NCBI GenBank assembly: GCA_023897205.1
Contig: JAHWDD010000008.1
Coordinates: forward strand, 1,550,001 to 1,614,000
Source of the DNA: Exophiala sp. HKRS030
Taxonomy: Eukaryota; Ascomycota; Eurotiomycetes; Chaetothyriales; Herpotrichiellaceae
Reading direction: 5' to 3'
DNA length: 64,000 nt
This document shows positions 1 through 10,653 of the stretch, in pieces. The notes beneath the pieces are model-generated. The model saw only the letters and a list, made by a program, of their open reading frames with translations, made no database searches and was not told where the DNA came from. Within the stretch, counting starts at the first letter, position 1; the number at the start of each line of letters is the position of its first letter. The position numbers and the translations under genes are program-made.

Positions 1-345
1 CCGTTTCAACTCGATCGGGTCTGTCGGATTTCCAGTACACAGTGGCCGATGGCTGGGGTCAAGCTGGAACGCCAACTCCGGCAAGTCTGGGACGAGAACA
101 TCTGGGTCACGACCTCGGGCATGTTCACACTAGCACCGATGGCCACCTTACTGCGGCAATGTAAGCCTGATCGGATCTTATTCAGCGTGGACTATCCTTT
201 CTCGAGAAATGAATGGGGCGCGTCCTTTTTGAACTTGTTGAAGGAAAGCGGAATGGTCTGCGATCAGATGTTGGAGGACATTGCCTATCGCAATGCTGAG
301 AAGTTGTTGAAGATTAAAGTATCCACAGACACGAAGGCCGTGTAA
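1..345 (+). CDS. Amidohydrolase (ACMSD / dihydroxybenzoate decarboxylase type), C-terminal part
   Basis: The frame is open from the first base of the window to a TAA at 343-345, so the gene starts upstream. About 114 residues are visible. The stretch FSVDYPF followed by a helix ending RNAEKLLKI is the usual C-terminus of the amidohydrolase-2 family (2,3-dihydroxybenzoate and 5-carboxyvanillate decarboxylases, ACMSD). In that family the Asp of the SxDYP motif is a catalytic metal ligand, and the enzymes decarboxylate aromatic acids. The part VTTSGMF before it fits the family pattern around the last beta strands. The substrate cannot be read from this fragment. An internal ATG at 49 is in frame but is not the start, because family-like sequence precedes it. 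Confidence 0.8.
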   Translation, partial: PFQLDRVCRISSTQWPMAGVKLERQLRQVWDENIWVTTSGMFTLAPMATLLRQCKPDRILFSVDYPFSRNEWGASFLNLLKESGMVCDQMLEDIAYRNAEKLLKIKVSTDTKAV

Positions 346-1118
346 AAATCTCAGCCTGTGAAAACAGAGACAGATCCGTGTACAGTGATGTCGTCTGGCC
401 AAACAGTACGCTGATGATCTGACCCCTATACAGGCATTGTGCGGCTAGTGAAGCTGCAAAGGGCGCTCATGTAACCGAAGAGGAATCCACCTTTAGGTAC
501 AGTATATAAAAATGTCCACGGCTGTCCCGATAAATGGGTGATGGCGTACAGTAGGCAGTCTGCATAAAGGGGCTCAGCAGGGGGGCTCACGTGATGGCGC
601 CAATGAGAGCGCCACCTGGGAACGAGATCGGTAGCGATATTCTTTTGCAATTGCAAATGCTGCAGCGTTCTTTGGTATTTTCTCTTTTAGGTTCACGGCT
701 TTCTCTCATCTTTGGGGCAATGAATATGAACCATCTCGAAGATTGTTCAACGCCGAGATGCCCAGATTCTAAACTCGCCCAATGAAACCACCGGAAGCCT
801 CCAAATTTGACACGGAGGGGAACGGACTCGGCCATTGTCGGAGAAATGACCGACACCCTCCCGTACTGACTTCTCTACTCCATTTCGACGTCAATAAAAG
901 CAGAAAAACCGCACTACACTACAATAACGTACATTCTTGGTCTCGTGTAGTTTTCAGAAGAAGAGAATTGAATAAACATCATTCTCGAACGACACCAGGA
1001 ACAGAAGCAAAACCTCTTCGACTTTCCAAGGTAGAAACATACGAACAAACCCCACCTCACCACCTTGATACCAACTACCGGCGACCACTTCCCGACACAT
1101 TCTTTTTTCCGACACATC
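346..1118. other. Intergenic region upstream of the aldolase gene
   Basis: No supported gene is seen. The region holds the 3' flank of the amidohydrolase and the promoter of the aldolase. A TATA-like string (TATATAAAA) lies near 503-511, about 600 bp before the aldolase start codon. Short open frames here lack fungal coding character. Confidence 0.5.
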
Positions 1119-2006
1119 ATGGCACCAGCAGCAGCCAAATCCAAAGACCTCAGCCAAAACCGAGCGATCAGGATCGTCTCGGCGGCCGCAGCGGGAGGCT
1201 ACGCCGTGCCCGCCATGTGCTGCTACAACCTCGAAGCCATCATCGCGTCGGTGCGCGCTGCCGAGGCTAAGCGGTCTCCCGTCATCATCCAACTGTTCCC
1301 CTGGGCCGTGACGTATGCCGACGGGTTACTGGTCCACGCGGCGGCCGAAGCCGCCGACAAGGCCTCTGTGCCCGTCGCCGTTCACATGGACCACGCGCAG
1401 ACGCCCGAGATCGTGAGGCGGGCGGCCGATTTGGGAGGGTTCGACGGCATCATGGTCGACATGTCTCACTACGAGATGGAGGAGAACTTTGCACTGACGC
1501 GGGAGTTGGTGGCGTACTGCAACGAGAGGGGCATCATCACCGAGGCCGAACCCGGTCGCATCGACGGTGGCGAGGACGGCGTGGCCGACGTTTCGGACAT
1601 GCAAGGTTTACTCACGACCCCCGAACAAGCAGAAGAATTTGTGAGCCTGGGCATCAACTGGCTCGCCCCGGCCTTCGGAAACGTCCACGGAAAGTACGGG
1701 CCCAAGGGACCCCAACTCGAGTACGACCGGTTGAAGAGTATCCAAAAACAAGTCGGAGACAGGGTTCACCTGGTTCTCCACGGGGCCGGGCGGGAGTGGT
1801 TCAAGGAGGACCTCCTCCGAAAAGTCATGGAGTGCGGCATCGCAAAGTGTAACCTCAACGACGCCATGAACGATCATTTCATCGACGTACTGAAAGAAAA
1901 AGCCGGCACCGCCCCACTCACCTCGTTGATCGAGCAAGGGACCGACGCCATGCAAAAGGCCATTGAGCAGTACATGGACTGGATGGGTTCGACGGGTAAA
2001 GCATAA
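1119..2006 (+). CDS. Class II (ketose-bisphosphate) aldolase-like protein
   Basis: A single exon encoding 295 residues. Class II aldolases use a divalent metal to cleave ketose bisphosphates to DHAP and an aldehyde. Family landmarks are in order: HMDHAQ at about residues 89-94 (catalytic Asp and metal His), EAEPGRIDGGEDG at 142-154 in place of the usual GEIGG loop, GNVHG at 187-191 (metal His) and HGAG at 221-224 (metal His; HGGSG in most members). I chose the ATG at 1119 because it starts a family-length protein; an in-frame ATG at 1065 adds 18 residues without similarity. The protein is shorter than yeast Fba1 (about 360 residues) and has changed loop motifs, so it may be a GatY/KbaY-like or otherwise specialised aldolase and not the glycolytic enzyme. 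Confidence 0.85.
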   Translation: MAPAAAKSKDLSQNRAIRIVSAAAAGGYAVPAMCCYNLEAIIASVRAAEAKRSPVIIQLFPWAVTYADGLLVHAAAEAADKASVPVAVHMDHAQTPEIVRRAADLGGFDGIMVDMSHYEMEENFALTRELVAYCNERGIITEAEPGRIDGGEDGVADVSDMQGLLTTPEQAEEFVSLGINWLAPAFGNVHGKYGPKGPQLEYDRLKSIQKQVGDRVHLVLHGAGREWFKEDLLRKVMECGIAKCNLNDAMNDHFIDVLKEKAGTAPLTSLIEQGTDAMQKAIEQYMDWMGSTGKA

Positions 2007-2258
2007 GATATTCTAGATACCTGGTAAAACACACAAAATCCAACAATTGAACATATAGTGTTTTGTACAAAAACCGGAATGGCACAACCTTTCCTCACAC
2101 ATAGAAGCGGGAAAATGCAACTACGAGTCCATCTGTTGAACAGTCATTCTAGGCAACATGGCTGTAAAGGCGGTCCAAAAAAAAGGAGAGACCAAAGACG
2201 TCGGACGTTGTACCAAGTAGTAGTGATATGCTCGCTCTCAGAAACAAGGTTCTATCAT

Positions 2259-4629
2259 CTAGATCTCTTGTATGTAATTCGCCGGGACACTTCTCGTCTC
2301 ACCATTCTTTTCGACATCTGCCCATCCATCACCGCCGCCCATGCTGATCAAGATGAACTTTTCGCCTTCGGCCATGTCGAACTCGGCGTCACTCTGAGCA
2401 GTATAAGGATACAACGCCTCCACGTACTTCACCTTTTTGGCTCCGCGTTTGGGCGCCACCGCGGGACCTTGCTTCTTCCTGCCGGCACTCGCCATGTTGG
2501 AAGACGCCAGCGACGCACTCGAATTCGAATACAGTGACGGCGGCCGTTCCTGGGCCGGCGTGCTCGCAGGCGTAGGTAACTCTTCGAGGTAAGCCGTCGG
2601 TACCAGGCCTTCTTTACCCATGCCGGCGTGGACTTTTGTCCAGCCACCATCTGTTGATATCGATTCAATCAGTATCTCCAAAACAAGGTTCAAGAGGCAA
2701 GCAAAAAAAAACATAGGATTACTGACCATCGGGTTCCACAATCTTGAATTCCGTACCTTCGGGCAGAGAGATTTCACCGTCGTCCCTTGCCTCGTAGGCA
2801 TACAACATTTTACCCCTTTTCTGGCCACTCCCATTCAGAGCCGAATCCGAAGGTGCGCTTACATAAGTGGTGGGCGGAGGAGCAACTATCCGGTTCCGCC
2901 GAGCCCCAGAGGTTGAGGCGGAGCTCGAGGTTATCGTAGTCAAGGGGGAGCTCAATTCTTCGCCCGTGGATCTTGGAATGGTCCCGGAGACAGAGCGTGT
3001 GGCGCTCGCCGCATAGCCGGACGAGAGGCTGCTCATTGTATCCTGCCTGGTCAGCGTCGGAGCCGAGTTTTGACCGTTGGGGACTGGAGCTTCGACGGCC
3101 ACAGACGCTGCTGCTTGTCGCTCTATCTTCAGTTTCTTCTTTTCTTCCTTGGTCTGTTCACCAGGACAATCGGCAGGGACTTTCATCTGGCATTTGCTAT
3201 GACATGTAAATCCACAATCAGTGCAAATGAAGCCTTTGGCGCTGAGACCCCATATTCGATCTCCACAAAGATCACAGTTTGTAGGGATTTTGAATGTTTC
3301 CGATTTGAATGCATGACTCTTTCCATACATACTGAGGTCGCCTACCACGGATGTTATGGTCGACGTCTCGACTTCGGCAGTCAATCGTTTTCGATCGATT
3401 GCGTGTAATTCTTCCTGCACGTTAAACTGTGAGACCACACACAAGACTTCATCGCGCTTGTCTTTGCCTTCTCGAATATTCTGTCTAGCTTTCTTGACAT
3501 TCTCGAGGTCGCGGCGTTTTTGTGCAGAATCAGTCTTGAGCTGGCTAACAAGAGGTTTGCTCTTCTGCAAGATGTTGCGCAAAAAGATCTTCGACGTCTC
3601 ATCCGTCATCATGTTGTCAGAATCCAGCCAGACCGGAGATGGTTCGAATGCCATGTCGGATGGTTCCTGCCATTGTACAGCGTTGTGTCGAACAAACATG
3701 TTGCTGTCGAGACTAGGATTGTTTCTAGGTATTTCTGATGCCAGATGTGATAGATGGTCAATACTTCGTTTGAGGGTGTTCGTCTCGAGGGTTGTCGCCA
3801 CCAACCATAAAGAGTTCAATTTCGACACCCTCGTTTCATTCAGGTCCTGTAATGAGTCCAGAAGCTCCGGAACATATTCGTGATAGTAGCATTCCTTCAG
3901 CTTGTTCGTCACATGAATTCCAATCAAATAAGTGTTCTTGACATTGTTCATCTCCATGATTTGCTGGTTGTACGCATTTTGAGCCTTAGCTTTGTCGAAC
4001 CCAGATTCTGCTTTCCTTCTTCGATTTTCCACCTCTTGACATACGCTGTCATACTTTGTTTTCAGCTTCTTCAATTCGCCATAGGACGAATCTCGTTCCT
4101 TGATCAGCTTATTGTTGTATTCCCCATGGCTTTTCCTCAGCTCTTCGAGTTTTCTTGCGTTATACTCCAGCGGTGTCGCAACCTGGCTTATCAGATCTTG
4201 CGCAAATTTGCCGTGTTCATTCGCCCTGGCTTCCAATGTTGACAGTTGCGTCGTCCATGTGGTGAGAGACGCCGCTTCCAAAGAACCTGGCGTCAGGGCA
4301 GGATTGTCTCCAACACTCAGATTGCTAGACCGTTTTGATTTCTTGTCATAGTATTTTTTGGCCAATGCAGTCAACTTCTGACTGTATTCTTTCTCGATCG
4401 CGGACCGCTCTTGGTAGAATTCTTGGATTTCGGTGAGCCAGTTGATGCCGAGACCGACCTGGATCGTGGCTATCAGTGACTGTGAGATCTTGAGATCGAA
4501 GGCTCAACTTACCCAATTGTCGACAGCCTTGTAGCCGTCCTTCTGCGTGTCAGTAACAATCGCGTCCGTTGGTGAATCTCAACGTACTTTGAGTTCGGCG
4601 CCAAAGCTGACAGTTGCGACATGGGCCAT
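2259..4629 (-). CDS. BZZ1: Bzz1-type F-BAR protein (F-BAR, C1, two SH3 domains)
   Basis: Four exons on the minus strand: 4629-4588, 4542-4513, 4458-2727 and 2650-2259, giving 731 residues in one frame. Domains in order: F-BAR membrane-curving domain (about 5-300, with the coiled segment NARKLEELRKSHGEYNNKL), a C1 zinc domain at about 406-455 with the H/C pattern (HAFKSETF...CDLCG...CTDCGFTCHSKC...C), a Ser/Thr-rich linker, SH3-1 at about 573-625 and SH3-2 in the last 57 residues (ALYPYTAQ...DGWADV...VPANYI). This is the architecture of fungal Bzz1, which binds Las17/WASP and type I myosins and promotes actin assembly at endocytic sites. The first two exons are small (42 and 30 bp) and encode the conserved FGAELK and DGYKAVDNW start of the F-BAR fold. 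It is divergent to DBP5 across a 0.7 kb promoter region. Confidence 0.93.
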
Positions 4630-5329
4630 GATGATGGAGGCAGGTCGGCCAGACACGAGACATGCTACTCCATAGTTTCAACGAGACTCCATGAGACCAG
4701 GCAAATGGCCTGTTTGTCCTATTCCGCAGCCGTGATGTGGTGCAGTGATCTCGTCGTGGTTGAAAGGCCGAAGATCTGGCGGGGACAAGTATTGTGCCCC
4801 GTATTGCACGGTAAATAGCCTGAGTGCGTGCGTGTCCCTAGTGTGCTTCATGCTCGGGGTGACATTGCTAGTATTGGAGAGCCTTGTCTTGCCTGGTTGG
4901 TTTGACGCTGGGCGCCCTGGAATTGTGGCTCAGGCACCAAAATAGGCGTATCTTATAGGCCGGTGGGGTGACCAGAGGCTCGTGGAACAAACACCCCGCA
5001 TCGTAATGCGCAGCTGCGCCACTAACAAAGAATTTGGCGGTGCAAGGCTATTTTTCTATCAATTCACCACCATCGTTGCCTTATTGACCATTGCCCTCAA
5101 TCATTCATTGCCGCCTCGCCTCTTATTGTGGCAGAAAACTTTGAATCACTACAATAGCAAGACAAGAGCCATTGTCTTCTGCGTGCAACACTATCTTTGC
5201 ATTGGAGGCTGATCCTCTTGAAAACTTTCCAACCCTTCCTTCATCCTTCCAACACCAGACTCAAATCATTACTCGCTTGCAATACAACTCACATCACATC
5301 AACCACTACTTTCTCCCCCCTTCTTCACG
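4630..5329. promoter_or_regulatory. Shared divergent promoter region of BZZ1 and DBP5
   Basis: About 700 bp lies between the two start codons, which point away from each other. No ORF here looks coding. The 120 bp before DBP5 is rich in C and T with long CT runs (for example around 5312-5325), typical of a transcription start region and 5' leader in filamentous fungi. Specific factor sites were not identified. Confidence 0.5.
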
Positions 5330-7035
5330 ATGTCTGAGCAACCCTCAGCAGGTGGCTCTCTTGCAGACCGCATCTCCAAACCTGAACTCTCGGCGCAAGC
5401 TGATTCCTTCCAACCCAAATCTGGAACCTCATGGGCCGACGAGGTCGCATCTCCTGCCACCGAAGAACCTCCTTCTACCGCAAACATGGGCGAAGCAGTG
5501 GCATCTGAACCGTCTGTGGCGGATGCGCAAGTCGATGGTGCCACGGAGCCTTTTGGTGGATCACAATTACAAGAGCCTGCGTACCAAGTCAACGTCAAGT
5601 TGGCAGACCTTCAAGCTGACCCCAACAACCCATTGTATTCTGCTACTTCGTTCGAGCAACTTGGCCTGTAAGTACAACTCTCAGAAAGGCATAGCTGGAT
5701 AATAACAAGTTTAGGTCGGAGGAGATCCTCAAAGGTGTCATGAGCATGAACTTCCGAAAACCCTCAAAGGTCCAAGAGCGCACGTTGCCCCTGCTCCTCA
5801 TGAACCCGCCTCAAAACCTCATCGGTCAATCCCAATCTGGTACTGGAAAGACTGCAGCATTTGTACTCGACATCCTGCACCGAATCGACCTCAGCTCCGA
5901 ACAGATGCAGAAGACACCCCAAGCACTTGTTTTGGCTCCGAGCAGAGAATTGGCCCGTCAAATTCAGGGCGTTGTCAAGGTCATGGGATCATTCGTTCCA
6001 GGACTCATTGTCGAAGCCGCTGTTCCTCAAGACGCTGCTGCGCGATCTCGAAAGATTGAGGCTTCAGTCATTGTTGGAACTCCTGGTACAACAATGGACA
6101 TGATTCGCAAACGATCCATGGATGTCAGACAATTGAAAGTGCTTGTTTTGGACGAGGCTGACAACATGCTTGACCAACAAGGTCTTGGTGACCAATGTAT
6201 TCGTGTCAAATCGTGAGTGTACAGAGGAGCGAGCTCATATGCAGCAATCAGCTAACATTTCTTTAGCATGCTTCCCAAGAGCATCCAGATCATTCTCTTC
6301 TCCGCCACATTCCCCGACCAAGTCATCAAATACGCTCAGAACTTCGCTCCTGGCGCCAATCAGATGACTCTGCAACATCAAGACTTGACGGTCGAGGGCA
6401 TCAAGCAAATTTATCTCGACTGCGACAGTGATCAAGCCAAATACGACGTACTTGTGAAGTTCTACGGCTTATTAACCATCGGCTCATCAATCATCTTCGT
6501 CAAAGTGAGTACTCGGGTTTGATTCGTTTTCAAGCAACTAACAGTACGGTAGACTCGAGACACGGCGCTTGCCATTGAACAACGCATGACTGCCGAAGGT
6601 CACAAGGTTGTATCATTGACTGGTGGCTACGAAGGTGCACAACGAGACGTCATCATCGACTCTTTCCGCACAGGACATGCCAAAGTCCTCATCACCACCA
6701 ATGTCCTTGCTCGTGGTATTGATGTTCAGTCAGTGTCTATGGTCATCAACTACGATGTTCCAGACAAATTTGTTGGACGTGGTAAATTCGTTGCCGATCC
6801 TCAGACATATCTCCACCGTATTGGACGAACTGGACGATTCGGACGTGTAGGTGTCGCCGTCACCTTCATCAGCAACCGCGACGACTGGGAGAAATTGATG
6901 GAGATTCAGAGATATTTCAATACTGAGATGACGAAGGTTGCTACAGATGACTGGGATGAACTTGAAGAGACGGTCACCAAGATCATCAAGAGTTCTCGGG
7001 CCGGAAATAACTGGAAGGATGGTGCAAAGGCATGA
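5330..7035 (+). CDS. DBP5: DEAD-box RNA helicase Dbp5 (mRNA export)
   Basis: Four exons: 5330-5667, 5715-6212, 6267-6504 and 6553-7035, giving 518 residues. All DEAD-box motifs are visible: [10 protein letters not shown] (Q-motif region), QSGTGKT (motif I), APSRELA (Ia), GTPGT (Ib), LDEADNML (II), FSATFP (III), [10 protein letters not shown] (V) and [10 protein letters not shown] (VI). The linker [20 protein letters not shown] before the Q motif is diagnostic of Dbp5. Dbp5 remodels mRNPs at the cytoplasmic face of the nuclear pore, with Gle1-InsP6 stimulating its ATPase, and also acts in translation termination. The first 100 residues are a Ser/Ala-rich extension. Intron phases agree at all three junctions. 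Confidence 0.96.
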
Positions 7036-7386
7036 GTAGATTCCAGGATTCAGCGCACCTGGAAGTATGTGGATTTGGGCAATATCCTCCCTTGAGATGA
7101 CGCAGACCAGATATCAAGAACTCTGGTTATGGGAACAGGCAGCTCAAGCAATGTGATGGCATACCTGACATGGACAACTCAAGACAGCTGCGATGAAGTG
7201 TGCAGACACACGCTTGCTTGACATTCAGATGTGAAGGCTAGATAGCATATGGACGAATTGATACCCACAACAGCATGGATTGGACTTGCAAGAACGAAAG
7301 AATGAAGATATGTCAAGATATGTCAAAAGAATTGAAGACTCAAAATCGTGACGCCATTACACGTTTTATGTTTCTGAGAAAGACTC
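7036..7386. other. Intergenic region between two convergent 3' ends
   Basis: DBP5 and the fRMsr gene converge here. Only 3' flanking sequence is seen and no additional gene is supported. Confidence 0.5.
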
Positions 7387-8080
7387 TCACCAGTCGCACG
7401 ATTTCCCCAGCAGTTCGGCGATGTTCTCCAGACCTATCTGGTCTTGGATGTCGAATCCGTCTACTTCGGTACAGTCGATATCAATCACACCAACAACCTA
7501 GAGTTTTGATCGATAGATGTTTAGTTTCACCAATGCATGCGGGATACGGATCCAGCAGGAGTTTGGGGTGTTGTGACTCGCATCGTGCCATACATACCTT
7601 GCCATCACCACCACCACCACCATCCCTGACCGGCACCACGATTTCACTTCTACTGTCACCGTCGCAGGCGATGTGGCCGGGGAATTCCTCGACGTCCTTG
7701 ACCAACACCGTCCTCCCTCGTCCCTGGGCGGCGGCACCGCACACGCCCTTGCCGATCCTTATCGTCTGGCACGCGACCTTGCCCATGAAGGGCCCGAGGA
7801 TGAGCTGTTTTTCCGGATCGGTCGGGTCCAAGACGTAGAAGCCGCTCCAGTTCACCGACGACGACGGCGCCGGGAGGGAGTGGTACAGGTGCCACAACAG
7901 GGACGCCGCGTTGGCGGTGTTGGCCACCCAGTTCCGCTGACCTTCCAGTAGAGATCCCAACGACCCCAAAAGTTGGTCGTAGGCTTCCTTTTTGCTCGAC
8001 GAGGTGGAAAAGTTTGTTGCGTCTGCGTGTGGCTGTCGTCGAAGAAGATTTGACGAAATGATGCCGTCAATAAACTGTTT

Positions 8081-8123
<43 letters not shown>

Positions 8124-8159
8124 GGAGGATAGATCAAAGATTTGTAGGTCGCTTACCAT
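7387..8159 (-). CDS. Free methionine-(R)-sulfoxide reductase (GAF domain, fRMsr)
   Basis: Three exons on the minus strand: 8159-8157 (the ATG alone), 8032-7598 and 7497-7387, giving 182 residues, close to the 180 of yeast fRMsr (YKL069W). The enzyme reduces free methionine-R-sulfoxide with thioredoxin. The small GAF fold is seen from WSGFYVLD onward. The three cysteines of the catalytic set are present: VACQTI, KGVCG and HIACDG. The C-terminus VIDIDC...FDIQDQIGLENIA...SCDW is typical. Starting from the ATG-only exon gives MPHADATNF, matching the conserved family start; no other start in the neighbourhood does. The first intron (8033-8156) contains a long CA/TG microsatellite. The donor after ATG is GTAAGC. 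Confidence 0.9.
8082..8120. repeat. TG/CA dinucleotide microsatellite
   Basis: An uninterrupted run of about 19-20 TG units on the plus strand. It lies inside the first intron of the fRMsr gene, so the spliced message should not contain it. Confidence 0.95.
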
Positions 8160-9137
8160 CTTGAACACTTGTATTTGATTCGTTCGTCTGGGAGATCCTT
8201 TTTTTTCCTTTCACGATAGTTCCAGTGGCATCAAACCTCGACCTCGACCTTTCCCGTCCCTCGTTAAAAACACCTCGGTCCAGTCACAGCCTCGTCAACA
8301 CCGGGAATCAACTAAAAGGGGAAAACGGCCAATGGCACAATAGAGATATCGCAAGGGTTAACCCAATGGTTTAGAAAAGTCGATCGGTGCCCATTGATTC
8401 CGAGTCGGGGTCGGACCATCTATCAAATCGAAGCTTTTTCAGACCGGCCCGGTTTGGACGAATCAAGTTTGTCTGGGTTCAGTAGATTGTATTGTGTGGG
8501 GGCGATTTACGAAAGATGTGCGGCCCGCTACAACGGGGGAATCGCGGTGACGACACACACACACACATGTGCACCGGCCTTTTGAATGCGACCCTTGACG
8601 CTTTCCCAATCACCAATACAAGTAATATTCATCCCTTCTTTAGGCGGCGATAATGAAGGGGGGGTTGCAACTGTCACTCGTAAACCCGTACAGGGAGGGG
8701 GGGGATTTTGTTTTTAGTTCCCGCTCAAATCGAGGAGATTGATTTTCAATTCGTATTCATCACGATAGACTTCAGGCATCAGCCCCCTTAGTGAGGAGCT
8801 TCTTTCGATAGCACTATTGTATCCTCTAATACCTCTTGTCCTGATTGACGAGTATATTTCCTGGTTCCTTCCTCGGAGCTCAACCCCCCGGATTCTTTTC
8901 TTCTTTCAATCTTTGTCTCTGTTGTTCATCCTCCGGCGCCCGTCACCGCGGGGGTTTTACTTTAGTACGAGAGGGATTCTCCCTCGACAAAAACTTCCTC
9001 ACTGCGCCGAAATACTATTTCCAAAAAGCCAAGTGATCGCGTCCTACGAAAACCAGACCGAACCAACGACTCCTCGTATATTCGCGTCCGTTCAATACAT
9101 GACGAATCGATCCGAGTAGCTTTTCTCTCGACAAATC
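8160..9137. promoter_or_regulatory. Divergent promoter region of the fRMsr and dienelactone hydrolase genes
   Basis: Almost 1 kb separates two outward-facing start codons. It contains short homopolymers (a G run near 8695-8703), a short CA run near 8554-8565 and pyrimidine-rich leader sequence before the hydrolase. No coding sequence is supported. Confidence 0.5.
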
Positions 9138-10204
9138 ATGTCCTGCCCAGCTTGTTTCAGTGGTTCGACCCACGACCACGCCGAACCCAGAGGGACCATC
9201 GAAACCATCCACGGCGTTCGTACCTACGTCGCGGGCGGTAGCGATCCGTCCAAGAGCAAATCGACCATCATATACCTGCCCGACATTTTTTCCTTGAAAC
9301 TCGTCAACAACAAGATTCTGGCCGACGACTATGCCACGGCGACGGGGTGTACAGTGTACATTCCAGACGTCGTCGTAAGTTTTTTTTTTGTTTTTTGTTT
9401 TTTGGCCTGTCAATTACGAGTTACAACGTTGTAATACGAGAGGAACCCCGGACCCTCCGAGTACCATCAAGTATTCCTACTCTAACTGGGCTGACATGTG
9501 AATGAATTATATAGTACGGAGGTGGCATGTCCCCGTCCCTCATGGACAAAATGAACGTCGTCTTGACTCCCAACCCGACCTGGACCATCGGAGGGGTCCT
9601 CTCCAAGATCTACGCGGCCATCACCCTCATCCCTCAAGCCGTCCCCTTCATGATCCTCGCCGACCCGAAGAAGGTGTACCCACAGATCCTGGGTTACGCC
9701 CGCGGCGTCAAGGCCGACCTGCCGGCCGGGGGCAAACTGGGCGTCTGCGGGTTCTGTTGGGGCGCGTGGCCCAGCACGAAGCTGTGCGTCGAGACCGCGA
9801 CCGAGGCGGTACGGGAGGGAGGTAGTGGCGCCGACGACAGAAGCACCGTCAGACTCATCGACGCCCAATTCAACGGTCACCCAAGTTACATTGTCAAGAC
9901 ACCTCAGATGATCGTCGACGCCGTCAAAAAGTTCAAGGTCCCCTACACCGTGGCCGTGGCTTCCGACGACATGCAGTTCAACAAGACCGAGGCCGAAAAG
10001 GTCGAGGCCACACTGAGATCCGAGGTGGGCGAGCCCGGTGGCTCCAATCCACAAGGATACGCGTACGAGTTCAGAATGTACGACGGCTGCGTGCACGGCT
10101 TCTGTGTGCGTGCGCCCGTGGGTAAAAAGGACGACGTCAATGAAAAGGGGTTCTTCGAGAGTAAACAGCAGGCCATCGATTGGTTCAACAAGTACTTGAA
10201 TTGA
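9138..10204 (+). CDS. Dienelactone hydrolase family protein
   Basis: Two exons, 9138-9374 and 9515-10204, giving 308 residues. The alpha/beta hydrolase nucleophile motif GFCWGAW (Cys in place of Ser) and the late HGF motif (VHGFCVR) mark the dienelactone hydrolase family, whose classical triad is Cys-Asp-His and which opens lactone rings in chlorocatechol degradation. Fungal members form a large group of unknown substrate. The start MSCPACFSGS with CxxC is common in these fungal proteins. The intron has donor GTAAGT and acceptor ATAG, and the splice joins YIPDVV to YGGGMSP as in homologues. Cytosolic location is inferred, as no signal peptide is visible. Confidence 0.9.
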
Positions 10205-10653
10205 AAGGTATTCCTTTTTCCTGTTTTTAAAAAAAACCTTTCGCTCGAAAGAAAATAACATGCCGAGTAACTGTTTGACGGAAGCATGCATAAGCAAAGT
10301 ACCCAGATACACACGAAACATTTTTTGGAACATTCTCAATTTCGGTTCTCACGATTTCAGACTTGGAGCGAAGTTGTTTGAAGCCGTATCTTGCACATCC
10401 TTCGACTCCCCTCTCCTCGCTCTCGTCGTGGACAAGGGTGAGACATGATGAGAGGGAAGCAGGGCGAATCAAATTGTTGAGAAAGGGGTCTGAGTTGTCA
10501 CTTGGCCTTGTACGAAATGGCTTCAGGCTGCCTTTCGTTCGCTAGCGAGCGTGTCGCGATCGACGGCGCTACATCTGTAGAAGAGACCATAATCCTCCTC
10601 ATTTCTCGCATTCCTCCTCCTACATCATGCATATCGCATAAGTTGAGACTTGG
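10205..10653. other. Intergenic region between convergent genes
   Basis: This holds the 3' flanks of the dienelactone hydrolase and FHA-kinase genes. No gene is supported; short frames on both strands lack family-like content. Confidence 0.5.

Noticed and set aside
9482..10339. Minus-strand frame of 285 codons
   Set aside because: It is antisense to the dienelactone hydrolase and contains no family motif.
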